Assembly: GCF_018885265.1 (NCBI RefSeq)
Contig: NZ_CP076538.1
Location: 7,476,001-7,540,000, forward strand
Length of the DNA: 64,000 bases
Reading direction: 5' to 3'
Origin: Amycolatopsis aidingensis
GTDB taxonomy: Bacteria; Actinomycetota; Actinomycetes; Mycobacteriales; Pseudonocardiaceae
Made by a program: the position numbers and the translations under genes. Shown here piece after piece: positions 56,980-64,000 of the stretch (its first letter is position 1; the number at the start of each line of letters is the position of its first letter). The notes below the pieces were generated by a model. That model did not search any database, was not told where the DNA came from, and saw nothing but the letters and a program-made list of their open reading frames with translations.

Positions 56980-58199
56980 CCGTACCGGCCAGCGTGGTGG
57001 AGCACCTGTTCCGGCACAGCGCGGGGCAGATCACCGCCACGCTGGCCCGTACCCTCGGCGCGGACCGGCTCGACCTCGCCGAGGACTGCGTTGCCGACGC
57101 GCTGGAGCAGGCGCTGCGCACCTGGCCGCACTCCGGGGTGCCGGACAATCCGCGGGCCTGGCTGCTGCGCGCGGCCCGCAACCGCGCCATGGACCTGCTG
57201 CGCAGGGAACGCACCCTGCGCACGAAGCTGCCCGCACTCGCCTGCCTCGGGCAGCAGGGCACCCCGGCGACCGGGGACGCGGAGCTGGCCCTGATGCTGC
57301 TGTGCTGCCACCCGGAGCTGCCCCAGGTGTCCCAGGTGGCGCTGACCCTGAAGACCGTCGGCGGCCTCGGCGTGCCGGAGATCGCCAGCGCCCTGCTGGC
57401 CAGGCCGGCGACCGTGGCCCAGCGGCTGGTGCGGGCGAAACGCTGGCTGCGCGAGTGCGGGCAACGGGTCGAGCTGCCCCCGGCCGAGGCACTACCCGCC
57501 AGGGTGGACAGCGTGCTGGCGGTGCTGTACCTGCTGTTCACCGAGGGCTACCGGGCCACCAGTGGGGACGCCGCCGTACGCGGCGAACTGTGCGGGGAGG
57601 CGATCCGGCTCGGCAGGCTGCTGCTCGCCGACCGGCGCACCGACCTGCCGCGGGCCAGGGCCCTGCTGGCGCTGCTGCTGCTACAGGCAGGCAGGCTGCC
57701 TGCCAGGGTGGACGAGTGCGGCGACCTGGTGCTGCTGCCCGACCAGGATCGCACGCGCTGGGACCGGGCGCTGATCGCCGAGGGCACCCGCACCTTCGCA
57801 GCGGCCTGCACCGGGCCGGACCTGTCGGCCTACCACGTGGAGGCGGCGATCGTGCTGTGTCATATCGCCGCGGAGCGCCCTGAGCACACCGACTGGGCCC
57901 GGATCCTCGAGTTGTACGACCAGTTGCTGCGGCTGCGGCCGTCCCCGGTCACCCGGCTGAACCGGGCGATCGCACTGGCGATGGTGCACGGACCCACGGC
58001 AGGGATCGCCGAGCTGGAAGCGCTGCGGGAGGAGCCGCGGCTGGCCACCCACCTGCCCCTTCCCGCCGCACTCGGCGCCCTGTACCTGCAAGCCGGGCAG
58101 CCGGAAGTGGCCGCCGACCATTACCGGCGGGCGCTGCTGCTGCCGTGCTCGCAGCCGCAACGCCGGTTCCTGCTGCGCAGGCTGGACGACTGCGGCTGA
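56976..58199 (+). CDS. ECF42-group RNA polymerase sigma factor (407 aa)
   Basis: Sigma region 2 (LDLAEDCVADALEQALRTWPHSGVPDNPRAWLLRAARNRAMDLLRRE) and a region 4 (LPQVSQVALTLKTVGGLGVPEIASALLARPATVAQRLVRAKRWLRE), then a long C-terminal helical extension (190-407) with TPR-like traits that marks the ECF42 group (VLYLLFTEGYRATSG, RALIAEGTRTFA, HVEAAIVLCHIAAE). No anti-sigma gene, as usual for ECF42; the C-terminal extension controls activity. ATG 56976 overlaps the YCII stop. Confidence 0.92.
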   Translation: MTVPASVVEHLFRHSAGQITATLARTLGADRLDLAEDCVADALEQALRTWPHSGVPDNPRAWLLRAARNRAMDLLRRERTLRTKLPALACLGQQGTPATGDAELALMLLCCHPELPQVSQVALTLKTVGGLGVPEIASALLARPATVAQRLVRAKRWLRECGQRVELPPAEALPARVDSVLAVLYLLFTEGYRATSGDAAVRGELCGEAIRLGRLLLADRRTDLPRARALLALLLLQAGRLPARVDECGDLVLLPDQDRTRWDRALIAEGTRTFAAACTGPDLSAYHVEAAIVLCHIAAERPEHTDWARILELYDQLLRLRPSPVTRLNRAIALAMVHGPTAGIAELEALREEPRLATHLPLPAALGALYLQAGQPEVAADHYRRALLLPCSQPQRRFLLRRLDDCG

Positions 58200-58235
58200 G
58201 AGCATTCTTGGCCGTCGTCTGTTACACCGGAGCGC

Positions 58236-58919
58236 GTGGACTGGACGGCTTACGTCGACAACTACTGCGAGCGGATCGCGCCGGGGCTGTGGGGAGAGCC
58301 GCTGAACACGGTCAGCAACCTGGCTTTCCTGGTCGCGGCGATGCTGATCTGGCGGAAGGCGCGGACCGCGGCCGATCCGAGGCTCGCCCGCACCCTGGCC
58401 GTGCTGCTCGGCCTGATCTTCCTGGCCAGCACCGCCTTCCACGCCCTGGCCCAGCGCTGGGCCGCGGCCGCGGACTCCGGGTTCATCCTGGTGTTCGTGC
58501 TGTACTACGCGGTGCTGTTCCCCCGCCTGTTCTTCGGGGTCCGCCCGCGCCTTGCCTGGCTGGCCGCGCCCGCCTTCATCGGCTTCACCGCGCTGGTCAC
58601 CGCGGTGTTCTCCAGCATCGGGTTCGGCTCCAGCTACCTGGCGCCGCTGCTGGGACTGTTCGCCTTCGCCCTGCTGCTGGCCTTCGCAAGGGACCACACC
58701 CTGCGGCCGTACTGGCGCAGCTTCGCGCTGGCCGGCGGGGTGTTCACGGTGTCGCTCTCGCTGCGGACCGCCGACCATTCGGTATGCGGCAGCTTCCCGC
58801 CCGGCACACACTTCCTGTGGCACCTGCTGAACGCCTGCGTGCTGTACCTGGTCTCGCACACCGCGCTGAGCAGGGCCGAGCAGGTCCGGCCTCGCTCACC
58901 CGCTGCCAACCGGGCGTAG
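58236..58919 (+). CDS. Ceramidase-family (CREST superfamily) membrane protein (227 aa)
   Basis: Seven hydrophobic segments with signs of the alkaline-ceramidase family: DNYCERIAPGLWGEPLNTVSNLAFLVAAML near the N-terminus, STAFHALAQRWAAAADSGFILVFVL, and GTHFLWHLLNACVLYLVS with the C-terminal His. The conserved Asp/His zinc ligands appear present. Could be an amidase acting on lipids in the membrane; bacterial members are uncharacterised. GTG 58236. Last 24 bp overlap the convergent symporter gene. Confidence 0.8.
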   Translation: MDWTAYVDNYCERIAPGLWGEPLNTVSNLAFLVAAMLIWRKARTAADPRLARTLAVLLGLIFLASTAFHALAQRWAAAADSGFILVFVLYYAVLFPRLFFGVRPRLAWLAAPAFIGFTALVTAVFSSIGFGSSYLAPLLGLFAFALLLAFARDHTLRPYWRSFALAGGVFTVSLSLRTADHSVCGSFPPGTHFLWHLLNACVLYLVSHTALSRAEQVRPRSPAANRA

Positions 58920-60530
58920 GTTCTCGTCGTGCTCGTCCACGTGGTAGTCAGCCAGCTTCGTGGTGTCCAGCCCAGGGAACACCCGCAGCCTGCGGGCCAG
59001 CAGGGTGACCAGCGCGGCCACCACCAGGTTGGCCACCAGCGCGACGATGCCGACGTAGATCTGCACCGGTGAACCGGCGAACGGCTCCCAGCCGAACAGG
59101 TTCAGCTTGCCGAGCGCCAGCGCCGAGCCGCCGAAATGCTCCTTGCCCGCGGCCGGGTTGGGGATGGTGTAGAGCAGGTAGAGGCCCCAGCCCATGCCGA
59201 CGAGCCAGCCCGCGATCAGGCCCCACCGGTGCAGCCAGCGGGTGTACAGCGCGATGGCCACCGCGGGCAGGGTCTGCAGGATGATCACCCCGCCGATCAG
59301 CTGCAGGTCGATCGCGTACTGCGGGTCGATGCCCACGATGAACAGCACCGCGCCGAACTTCACCACCAGCGAGGCGGCCTTGGCCTGCCTGGCCTCCTGC
59401 CGCGGGGTGGCCCCGCGCCTGAGGTACTCCTTGTAGATGTTGCGGGTCCACAGGTTCGCCGCGGCGATGGACATGATCGCCGCGGGCACCAGCGCGCCGA
59501 TCCCGATCGCGGCGAAGGCGATCCCGGCGAACCAGGAGGGGAACATGTCGTCGAAAAGGTTCGGCACGATGGTGTTGCCGTCCGGCCTGCCGGTGGCGTT
59601 GTTCAGCAACGGCTCGGTACCCGCCGCGATCGCCATGAAGCCCAGCAGCGCCAGCAGGCCGAGCAGCACCGAGTAGGCAGGCAGCGCCGACATGTTCCGC
59701 TTCAGCACGTCCCGGCCGCGGGAGGCCAGCGCCCCGGTCGCCGCATGTGGATAGAGGAAGAGCGCGAGTGCCGAGCCCAGCGCCAGGGTGGCGTACTGCA
59801 GCTGGTTGTTCCCGTTCAGCAGGATCCCGTCGTTCGGGGACGGCGTGGCGGCGAACTTCTCCCGCGCCGCCCCGAAGATCTCGCCCCAGCCGCCGAGCTT
59901 GGCCGGCAGGTAGACAACCGCCACCAGGATCACCAGGTAGATCAGCACATCCTTGACGAAGGCGATCAGCGCGGGCGCGCGCAGCCCGGACTGGTAGGTG
60001 TACAGCGCGAGGATGACGAAGGCGATCAGCAACGGAAGGTGTCCGAGGAAACCGGACTCGTTGAACCCCATCGTGCGCAGTACCGCCTCCAGGCCGACCA
60101 GCTGCAGCGCGATATAGGGCATGGTGGCGACGATGCCGGTCACCGCCACCAGCAGGGCCATGGTCGGTGAGCCGTACCGGCCGCGGACGAAGTCGGCCGG
60201 GGTGACGTAGCCGCGCGCCCTGGACACCGACCACAGCCGCAGCAGCGGCAGGAACACCAGCGGGTAGGCGATGATCGTGTAGGGCATCGCGAAGAACCCC
60301 ATCGCGCCCGCGCCGAACAGCAGCGCGGGGACGGCGACGAAGGTGTAGGCGGTGTAGAGGTCACCGCCGATCAGGAACCAGGTGATCCAGGAACCGAACT
60401 TGCGGCCGCCGAGGCCCCATTCGTCCAGGTGGTCGAGGGTGGCCGCGGCCCGCCACCGGGACGCGACGAAGCCAAGCACGGTGACCAGCAGGAACAGGGC
60501 GCAGAAGATGCTCAGTTCGACCCACTGCAT
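58896..60530 (-). CDS. Sodium:solute symporter, MctP-like monocarboxylate permease (544 aa)
   Basis: Thirteen-helix SSS transporter: DEWGLGGRKFGSWITWFLIGGDLYTAYTFVAVPALLFGAGAMGFFAMPY, RGRYGSPTMALLVAVTGIVATMPYIALQL, and IGIGALVPAAIMSIAAANLWTRNIYKEYL with the sodium-binding helix. Resembles MctP of rhizobia, which carries lactate, pyruvate and related monocarboxylates. ATG 60530 overlaps the DUF3311 stop by one base (TGATG), a constant pairing for this subfamily. C-terminal tail polar. Confidence 0.92.
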   Translation of the reverse strand: MQWVELSIFCALFLLVTVLGFVASRWRAAATLDHLDEWGLGGRKFGSWITWFLIGGDLYTAYTFVAVPALLFGAGAMGFFAMPYTIIAYPLVFLPLLRLWSVSRARGYVTPADFVRGRYGSPTMALLVAVTGIVATMPYIALQLVGLEAVLRTMGFNESGFLGHLPLLIAFVILALYTYQSGLRAPALIAFVKDVLIYLVILVAVVYLPAKLGGWGEIFGAAREKFAATPSPNDGILLNGNNQLQYATLALGSALALFLYPHAATGALASRGRDVLKRNMSALPAYSVLLGLLALLGFMAIAAGTEPLLNNATGRPDGNTIVPNLFDDMFPSWFAGIAFAAIGIGALVPAAIMSIAAANLWTRNIYKEYLRRGATPRQEARQAKAASLVVKFGAVLFIVGIDPQYAIDLQLIGGVIILQTLPAVAIALYTRWLHRWGLIAGWLVGMGWGLYLLYTIPNPAAGKEHFGGSALALGKLNLFGWEPFAGSPVQIYVGIVALVANLVVAALVTLLARRLRVFPGLDTTKLADYHVDEHDENLRPVGSG

Positions 60531-60811
60531 CAGCCGTGGCTCCCCTCGTCCAGGTCGTCCACATCCCCGTCCCGCGGCGGCGGTGCCGGGGTGGTCGGCT
60601 TGTCCCTGGTTCCGCGGTACACCAGCACGGTGCACAGCACGCCGATGGCGATCGCGACGAACTGGAACCAGTAGAAGAAGGGCATGCCGAACAGCTCCGG
60701 ATCCGTCCGGTTGTACAGCGGTGTGATCAGGATCCAGAAGGGGACGAGCAGCAGCAGGTTCCACGGGCTGAACCGCAGCCCGCTCCCGCCACCGGCCTTA
60801 CCTGCGGACAT
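60530..60811 (-). CDS. DUF3311 small membrane subunit of the SSS symporter (93 aa)
   Basis: Two hydrophobic helices (WNLLLLVPFWILITPLYN and FYWFQFVAIAIGVLCTVLVYRG) separated by DPELFGMPFFYW, the DUF3311 signature, and an acidic C-terminus (DGDVDDLDEG). Such proteins are encoded just before SSS/MctP-type carriers and are thought to be accessory subunits. ATG 60811. Confidence 0.9.
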   Translation of the reverse strand: MSAGKAGGGSGLRFSPWNLLLLVPFWILITPLYNRTDPELFGMPFFYWFQFVAIAIGVLCTVLVYRGTRDKPTTPAPPPRDGDVDDLDEGSHG

Positions 60812-60997
60812 GCCACCTCACCTCGTCTCGCGGCCATGCTTGAGCGGGTAGACCTTAACCCTTCTCACCGGTTCGTGGTTTCCAACGAACGTACGGTTGC
60901 CCTCCCCGGCCCGGCCGGATATCAATGTTTCGTCGCAGGTAGAGGGCCTAGACAAACGGATGCGACAAAAAGAGACAAAACGATAAGGGGCAACGCT

Positions 60998-62614
60998 ATG
61001 AAACGCACGCGCCTCGCCGTGTTGATCCCGGCGATGGCGGGCACCCTGCTGGCCGGGATCACCCCGGCGCTCGCGGAGCAGGCTGGGGCGGTCGAGGACC
61101 TCCCGCTGAACTCCACGAACATCCCCGCCCGCTACGCGAACCAGGTCCTTGCCTGGCATCCCTGCACCGAGGACGAGTTGCCCAGCCCACCGCCACCAGG
61201 GGCGGAGGGCATCGAATGCGCGACCTTCAACTCCCCGCGCAACTGGAACCGGGTGGACGACAAGATCGACGTGTCCATCGCGGTGAGCAGGCTCAAGGCC
61301 ACCGGCGGGGAGGCGACCGCCAGCGTGCTGACCAACCCGGGCGGCCCCGGCGCGCCCGGCCGGATCTTCCCGGCCCGGCTGCGCAACCAGGCGAAGCTGC
61401 GCGCGCAACAGGAGATCATCGGCTTCGACCCGCGCGGGACCGGGGAGAGCACCAACATCACCTGCGGCGGCGCGATCGGCACCGGCGACTCGCTGGACCC
61501 GCGCAACCGGCATCCGCGGAACCTGAACCTCATTCTGCAGGCGACCAAGTACGCGGCGCACTCCTGCCAGCACCTCTCCGGCGAGCTCGGACCGTTGATC
61601 AACACCTATCAGACGGTCCGGGACATCGACCTGCTGCGCCTGCTGCTCGACCGACACAAGATCAACTGGGTGGGCTACTCCGCGGGGACCTGGCTTGGCA
61701 CGCACTACGCGACCACCTTCCCCGAGCGCACCGGGCGGTTCGTGCTGGACTCGGCGACCGAGTTCACCACCACCTGGAAGAAGTCCTTCGACTGGCAGCC
61801 GCTCGGCTTCGAGCGCCGGTGGCGGCAGGACTTCCTGCCGTGGATGGCACGGTACGACTCGGTGTACCACTTCGGCACCACCGGGGAGCAGGCCAGGCAG
61901 ACCTACGAGGACGTGCGTGCCGCGCTGGCCGAGCGTCCGGTGGAGATCGACGGTGAGCGGGTCGGCCCGAACGAGCTGGACTCCACCATCGCAGGCTCGC
62001 TGTACAGCAAGCGGGCCTTCATCGGCCTCGCCGAGCACCTGGTGAACGTGCGCACGCTGGTCGAGGGCGGCGTGTCGGCCCAGCAGCAGGCGGCCGTCGC
62101 CAAGGAGGTCAAGGCGAAGAACCCGGACACCGAGGTCACCGGCCCGCAGCCGCTGATGGTGCCGACCGACTACGACGACGCCTACGACGCCAGCTTCTGG
62201 ACCATCCCGTGCAACGAGGGCCCGTGGCCGGGCAACCGGCGCAGTGTGATCCGGCAGTCCGAGCGGCTCGGTAAGCAGTACCCGCTGCTCGGCTGGGGCT
62301 GGTTGATCCAGCCGTGCATCTTCTGGAAGAACAAGCCGATCGACCTGCCGAAGGTGGACGGCGAGGGCGTGCCGCCGGTGCTGATCGTGCAGTCGGTGCA
62401 CGATCCGGCCACGCCGATCGAGGGCGCCCGGCGGGCGCACCGAGCGTTCGAGGGTTCCCGGATGCTGACCATCACCGGCGAGGGCGACCACGGCATCTAC
62501 GCGGGTGGCAACGCCTGCGCGGACAGCGTGGTGGAGCGCTACCTTGTGGACGGCATCGTTCCCGAGGACACCAGCTGCCCCGGCATGCCACTGCCGGTGC
62601 CGCCAGGCGCCTGA
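60998..62614 (+). CDS. Secreted tripeptidyl-aminopeptidase-like alpha/beta hydrolase (538 aa)
   Basis: Signal peptide MKRTRLAVLIPAMAGTLLAGITPALA; the mature part has an oxyanion region VLTNPGGPGAPGRIFP, FDPRGTGEST, nucleophile S228 in GYSAGTWLG, D469 in VHDPATP and H498 in GEGDHGIY, plus the C-terminal TAP-like domain. These S33 enzymes clip tripeptides or short peptides outside the cell. ATG 60998 follows AAGGGG; the frame is open far upstream without homology. Ends at a strong terminator. Confidence 0.92.
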   Translation: MKRTRLAVLIPAMAGTLLAGITPALAEQAGAVEDLPLNSTNIPARYANQVLAWHPCTEDELPSPPPPGAEGIECATFNSPRNWNRVDDKIDVSIAVSRLKATGGEATASVLTNPGGPGAPGRIFPARLRNQAKLRAQQEIIGFDPRGTGESTNITCGGAIGTGDSLDPRNRHPRNLNLILQATKYAAHSCQHLSGELGPLINTYQTVRDIDLLRLLLDRHKINWVGYSAGTWLGTHYATTFPERTGRFVLDSATEFTTTWKKSFDWQPLGFERRWRQDFLPWMARYDSVYHFGTTGEQARQTYEDVRAALAERPVEIDGERVGPNELDSTIAGSLYSKRAFIGLAEHLVNVRTLVEGGVSAQQQAAVAKEVKAKNPDTEVTGPQPLMVPTDYDDAYDASFWTIPCNEGPWPGNRRSVIRQSERLGKQYPLLGWGWLIQPCIFWKNKPIDLPKVDGEGVPPVLIVQSVHDPATPIEGARRAHRAFEGSRMLTITGEGDHGIYAGGNACADSVVERYLVDGIVPEDTSCPGMPLPVPPGA

Positions 62615-62623
62615 CCCGTACCC

Positions 62624-62660
62624 AGGGGCCCCGCCGAGCGGCCTGCTCGGCGGGGCCCCT
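62624..62660. terminator. Strong terminator after the secreted hydrolase gene
   Basis: AGGGGCCCCGCCGAGC (62624-62639) pairs perfectly over 16 bp with 62645-62660 around loop GGCCT. Ends 5 bp before the stop of the convergent anti-sigma-like gene, so it may serve both. Confidence 0.85.
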
Positions 62661-62665
62661 GTTCG

Positions 62666-63085
62666 TCATCGGCTGGTCGGCGCGATCGTGGGCGGGTTCG
62701 GGGCCTGGGAGCTAGGCGGAACCGATGGTGGCGTGGTGGCCTCGCTCGGGCCGACGGTCGCACTCGGGCTCGGCGGTCCGGTGGTGTGCGGCGGGCTCGC
62801 GGGGTCCGGGGTGGCGGGAGTGCTCGGCCCCGGTGTGCCGCGCACCGAGGCGGGCCCCGGTCCCGCGGGCACCGCGGGACCGCGCTGCCCCGGTTCGAGG
62901 GTGACCACGATCGCCACCACCGCGGCCACCGTGGTCAGGGTGCTCGCGCCGATGGCGAGCCCCCTGTTCCTGCGCCGCACCCGCCGCCCGCGGCGCAGGA
63001 CCTCGGCAACGTCGATACCGATCGGCGGGCCGTCCCCCGCCGCGCGGAACAGGGCACGCACGTCCTCGTCTCGCATGTCCCTCAC
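62666..63085 (-). CDS. Anti-sigma-like membrane protein (139 aa)
   Basis: N-terminal cytoplasmic part (DEDVRALFRAAGDGPPIGIDVAEVLRRGRRVRRRNRG), one membrane helix (LAIGASTLTTVAAVVAIVVTL) and a Pro/Ser/Thr-rich outer tail (PSTPATPDPASPPHTTGPPSPSA). It lies behind a SigE-type sigma gene with a GTGA overlap (GTG 63085; ATG 63076 also possible). That arrangement is typical of a sigma/anti-sigma pair, though the helix lacks a zinc-anti-sigma HxxxCxxC motif. Confidence 0.75.
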   Translation of the reverse strand: MRDMRDEDVRALFRAAGDGPPIGIDVAEVLRRGRRVRRRNRGLAIGASTLTTVAAVVAIVVTLEPGQRGPAVPAGPGPASVRGTPGPSTPATPDPASPPHTTGPPSPSATVGPSEATTPPSVPPSSQAPNPPTIAPTSR

Positions 63086-63624
63086 CTCCGCTTCTCACTC
63101 GCCAGGGACAGCCCGTCCAGCTGCGGGCCGAGCCGCTGCCGCAGGGTGGCCAGCCCGCGCGCGGCCTGGCTCTTCACCGTGCCCGTTGAGCAGCGCAACG
63201 CGGCCGCCGTCTCCTCGACGCTGAGGTCGTCCCAGTACCGCAGCACCAGCACCGCCCGCTGCCGTGGCGGTACGGCGGCCAGCGCGGACCGCAGCAGCAT
63301 CCGCTGCTCGTGATCGTGCCCAGCGCCTTCGGGCCGCACCGGCGTCTCGACCTGCTCGCCGACCAGCCGCTCCCGCCACCGCCACAGCCGCCGGTTCTCC
63401 GCGAAGAAGGTGCGCACCACGACGCGCCGCGCGTAGGCGTCCAGCGCGTCACGGCGCGCAAGGCGAGGCCAGGCCAGGTACAGCCGCAGCAGCGCGGTCT
63501 GCGTGATGTCCTCTGCCCGGTGCCAGTCACCGCACAGCAGGTACGCCGTCGAGCGCAACGAGTGCACCCGCGCGGCGAAGTACCGGCTGAACTCGCCGTC
63601 GGACGGCGCGGAGGAAAGCGGCAC
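63082..63624 (-). CDS. SigE-family ECF-type RNA polymerase sigma factor (180 aa)
   Basis: Region 2 FSRYFAARVHSLRSTAYLLCGDWHRAEDITQTALLRLYLAW and region 4 VPPRQRAVLVLRYWDDLSVEETAAALRCSTGTVKSQAARGLATLRQRLG, the actinomycete SigE-type layout. GTG 63624 is 2 bp after the stop of the upstream gene. Its likely inhibitor is the membrane protein encoded next. Stress signal not known. Confidence 0.9.
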   Translation of the reverse strand: MPLSSAPSDGEFSRYFAARVHSLRSTAYLLCGDWHRAEDITQTALLRLYLAWPRLARRDALDAYARRVVVRTFFAENRRLWRWRERLVGEQVETPVRPEGAGHDHEQRMLLRSALAAVPPRQRAVLVLRYWDDLSVEETAAALRCSTGTVKSQAARGLATLRQRLGPQLDGLSLASEKRR

Positions 63625-63626
63625 CG

Positions 63627-63947
63627 TCAGGGGCGCCCGCCTGCCGGGATGTCGACCGGCACCTGTGCCCCTGGCCGGGTCTCGACCGGGGTCTGCGAGA
63701 CCGGCGACGGGGTGGCGGCGGGCGGACTGGGGACGACGGTGGGCTCCTCGCTGGGCGTGACCGCGGGTGTGGAAGCAGGCGCCGGGGCGGGCGTGGAGGG
63801 GACGGGCTCCTGGGCTGGGGTGGACTCGACCGGCTTCTGCGTGGCGGGCGGCTCAGCCGGAGCGGTGTCCGCACCCGCGACCAGCGGAATGCCGACCCCC
63901 AGCCCGAGCACCACGGCGAAGCCGGACAGCACAAGACGAGTACGCAT
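63627..63947 (-). CDS. Secreted Pro/Thr-rich protein (106 aa)
   Basis: ATG 63947 with GGGAG at 4 bases starts a signal peptide RTRLVLSGFAVVLGLGVGIPLVAGA, then about 75 residues made nearly wholly of Pro, Ala, Thr, Val, Glu and Ser (TPAQEPVPSTPAPAPASTP). It is like a wall-spanning or mucin-like linker without a domain. First gene of the operon with sigma and anti-sigma-like genes, so it could be the surface sensor or the regulated product. Confidence 0.7.
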   Translation of the reverse strand: MRTRLVLSGFAVVLGLGVGIPLVAGADTAPAEPPATQKPVESTPAQEPVPSTPAPAPASTPAVTPSEEPTVVPSPPAATPSPVSQTPVETRPGAQVPVDIPAGGRP

Positions 63948-63972
63948 AGATCTCCCTGTTGTGGACGCCATG

Positions 63973-63992
63973 TGGATCTCAGTGGATCTCAG
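63973..63992. repeat. Two tandem copies of TGGATCTCAG
   Basis: Perfect 10-bp direct repeat 26 bp upstream of the secreted-protein start. May be a regulator site; the window ends 8 bp later. Confidence 0.5.
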
Positions 63993-64000
63993 CCGGATGC

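Noticed and set aside
63973..63992. Possible attachment-site core
   Set aside because: Short 10-bp tandem repeat without an integrase or tRNA nearby; kept only as a repeat.
1..64000. tRNA, rRNA, CRISPR or prophage signals
   Set aside because: No cloverleaf ending in CCA-type context, no rRNA stretches, no regularly spaced repeats, no integrase or structural phage genes were found.

Overview
The window is uniformly very GC-rich (roughly 70% or more by eye), with GTG/TTG starts, dense 4-nt overlaps between genes, SigE-type and ECF sigma factors, mycobacterial-type FadE5/FabG4/HtdX/FadA2 lipid genes and a mycobacterial-type IdeR/DtxR iron box. This points to a chromosomal segment of a filamentous or related actinomycete, most likely Pseudonocardiaceae (Amycolatopsis-like). 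Genus is an inference. There are no rRNA, tRNA, CRISPR or prophage genes and no intact transposase.

Layout. 1-5.2 kb: small enzymes and regulators (partial aminoglycoside-phosphotransferase-like kinase, MmcQ/YjbR protein, GNAT, LysR divergent from an EamA exporter, VanZ-like protein, methyltransferase, mismatch uracil-DNA glycosylase). 5.3-8.1 kb: an atypical NarL-type regulator and fadE5. 8.1-15.7 kb: ArsR-AHSA1 pair, YeaQ-like membrane protein, LRR protein, secreted SH3-like protein, and a thioredoxin/NHL - Cpn10 paralogue - VanW operon. 15.7-20.9 kb: a 147-bp MITE-like element, a 787-aa beta-helix membrane protein and a polar amino acid ABC importer. 20.9-24.4 kb: ATP-grasp / alpha-E / transglutaminase cluster. 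24.5-28.9 kb: DUF418 protein and a siderophore-iron importer with an IdeR box. 28.9-38.5 kb: a LivFGHMK-type importer with an embedded acyl-CoA ligase, bracketed by two paralogous M20 peptidases. 38.9-42.6 kb: branched-chain/pyruvate 2-oxoacid dehydrogenase E1a-E1b-E2. 42.7-49.2 kb: FxsA, two SCP2 proteins divergent from a TetR, then HtdX-FabG4 divergent from FadA2. 49.3-64 kb: DrrAB-like exporter, DoxX, glycerophosphodiesterase, AAA ATPase, a 48-aa ORF followed by a four-hairpin structured region, MarR-GNAT fusion, ECF42 sigma with two DGPF/YCII proteins, ceramidase-like protein, an SSS symporter with its DUF3311 partner, a secreted tripeptidyl-aminopeptidase-like hydrolase and a SigE-type sigma operon running off the right side.

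How the parts connect. A 12-bp palindrome, TACYNGCNRGTA, occurs twice before fadE5, twice (less perfectly) between the SCP2 genes and the tetR gene, and once (as the core of a longer palindrome) between fabG4 and fadA2. This suggests one TetR-controlled fatty-acid/lipid beta-oxidation regulon spread over about 41 kb. Several repeats that do not encode anything obvious also stand out: a palindromic element inserted in frame in the E2 linker, a cloverleaf-like palindrome just after E2, a 149-bp imperfect palindrome after tetR, the MITE-like element, and a perfect 33-bp in-frame duplication at the 3' end of the E1-alpha gene. All database-level identifications here are from motif recognition, not searches.
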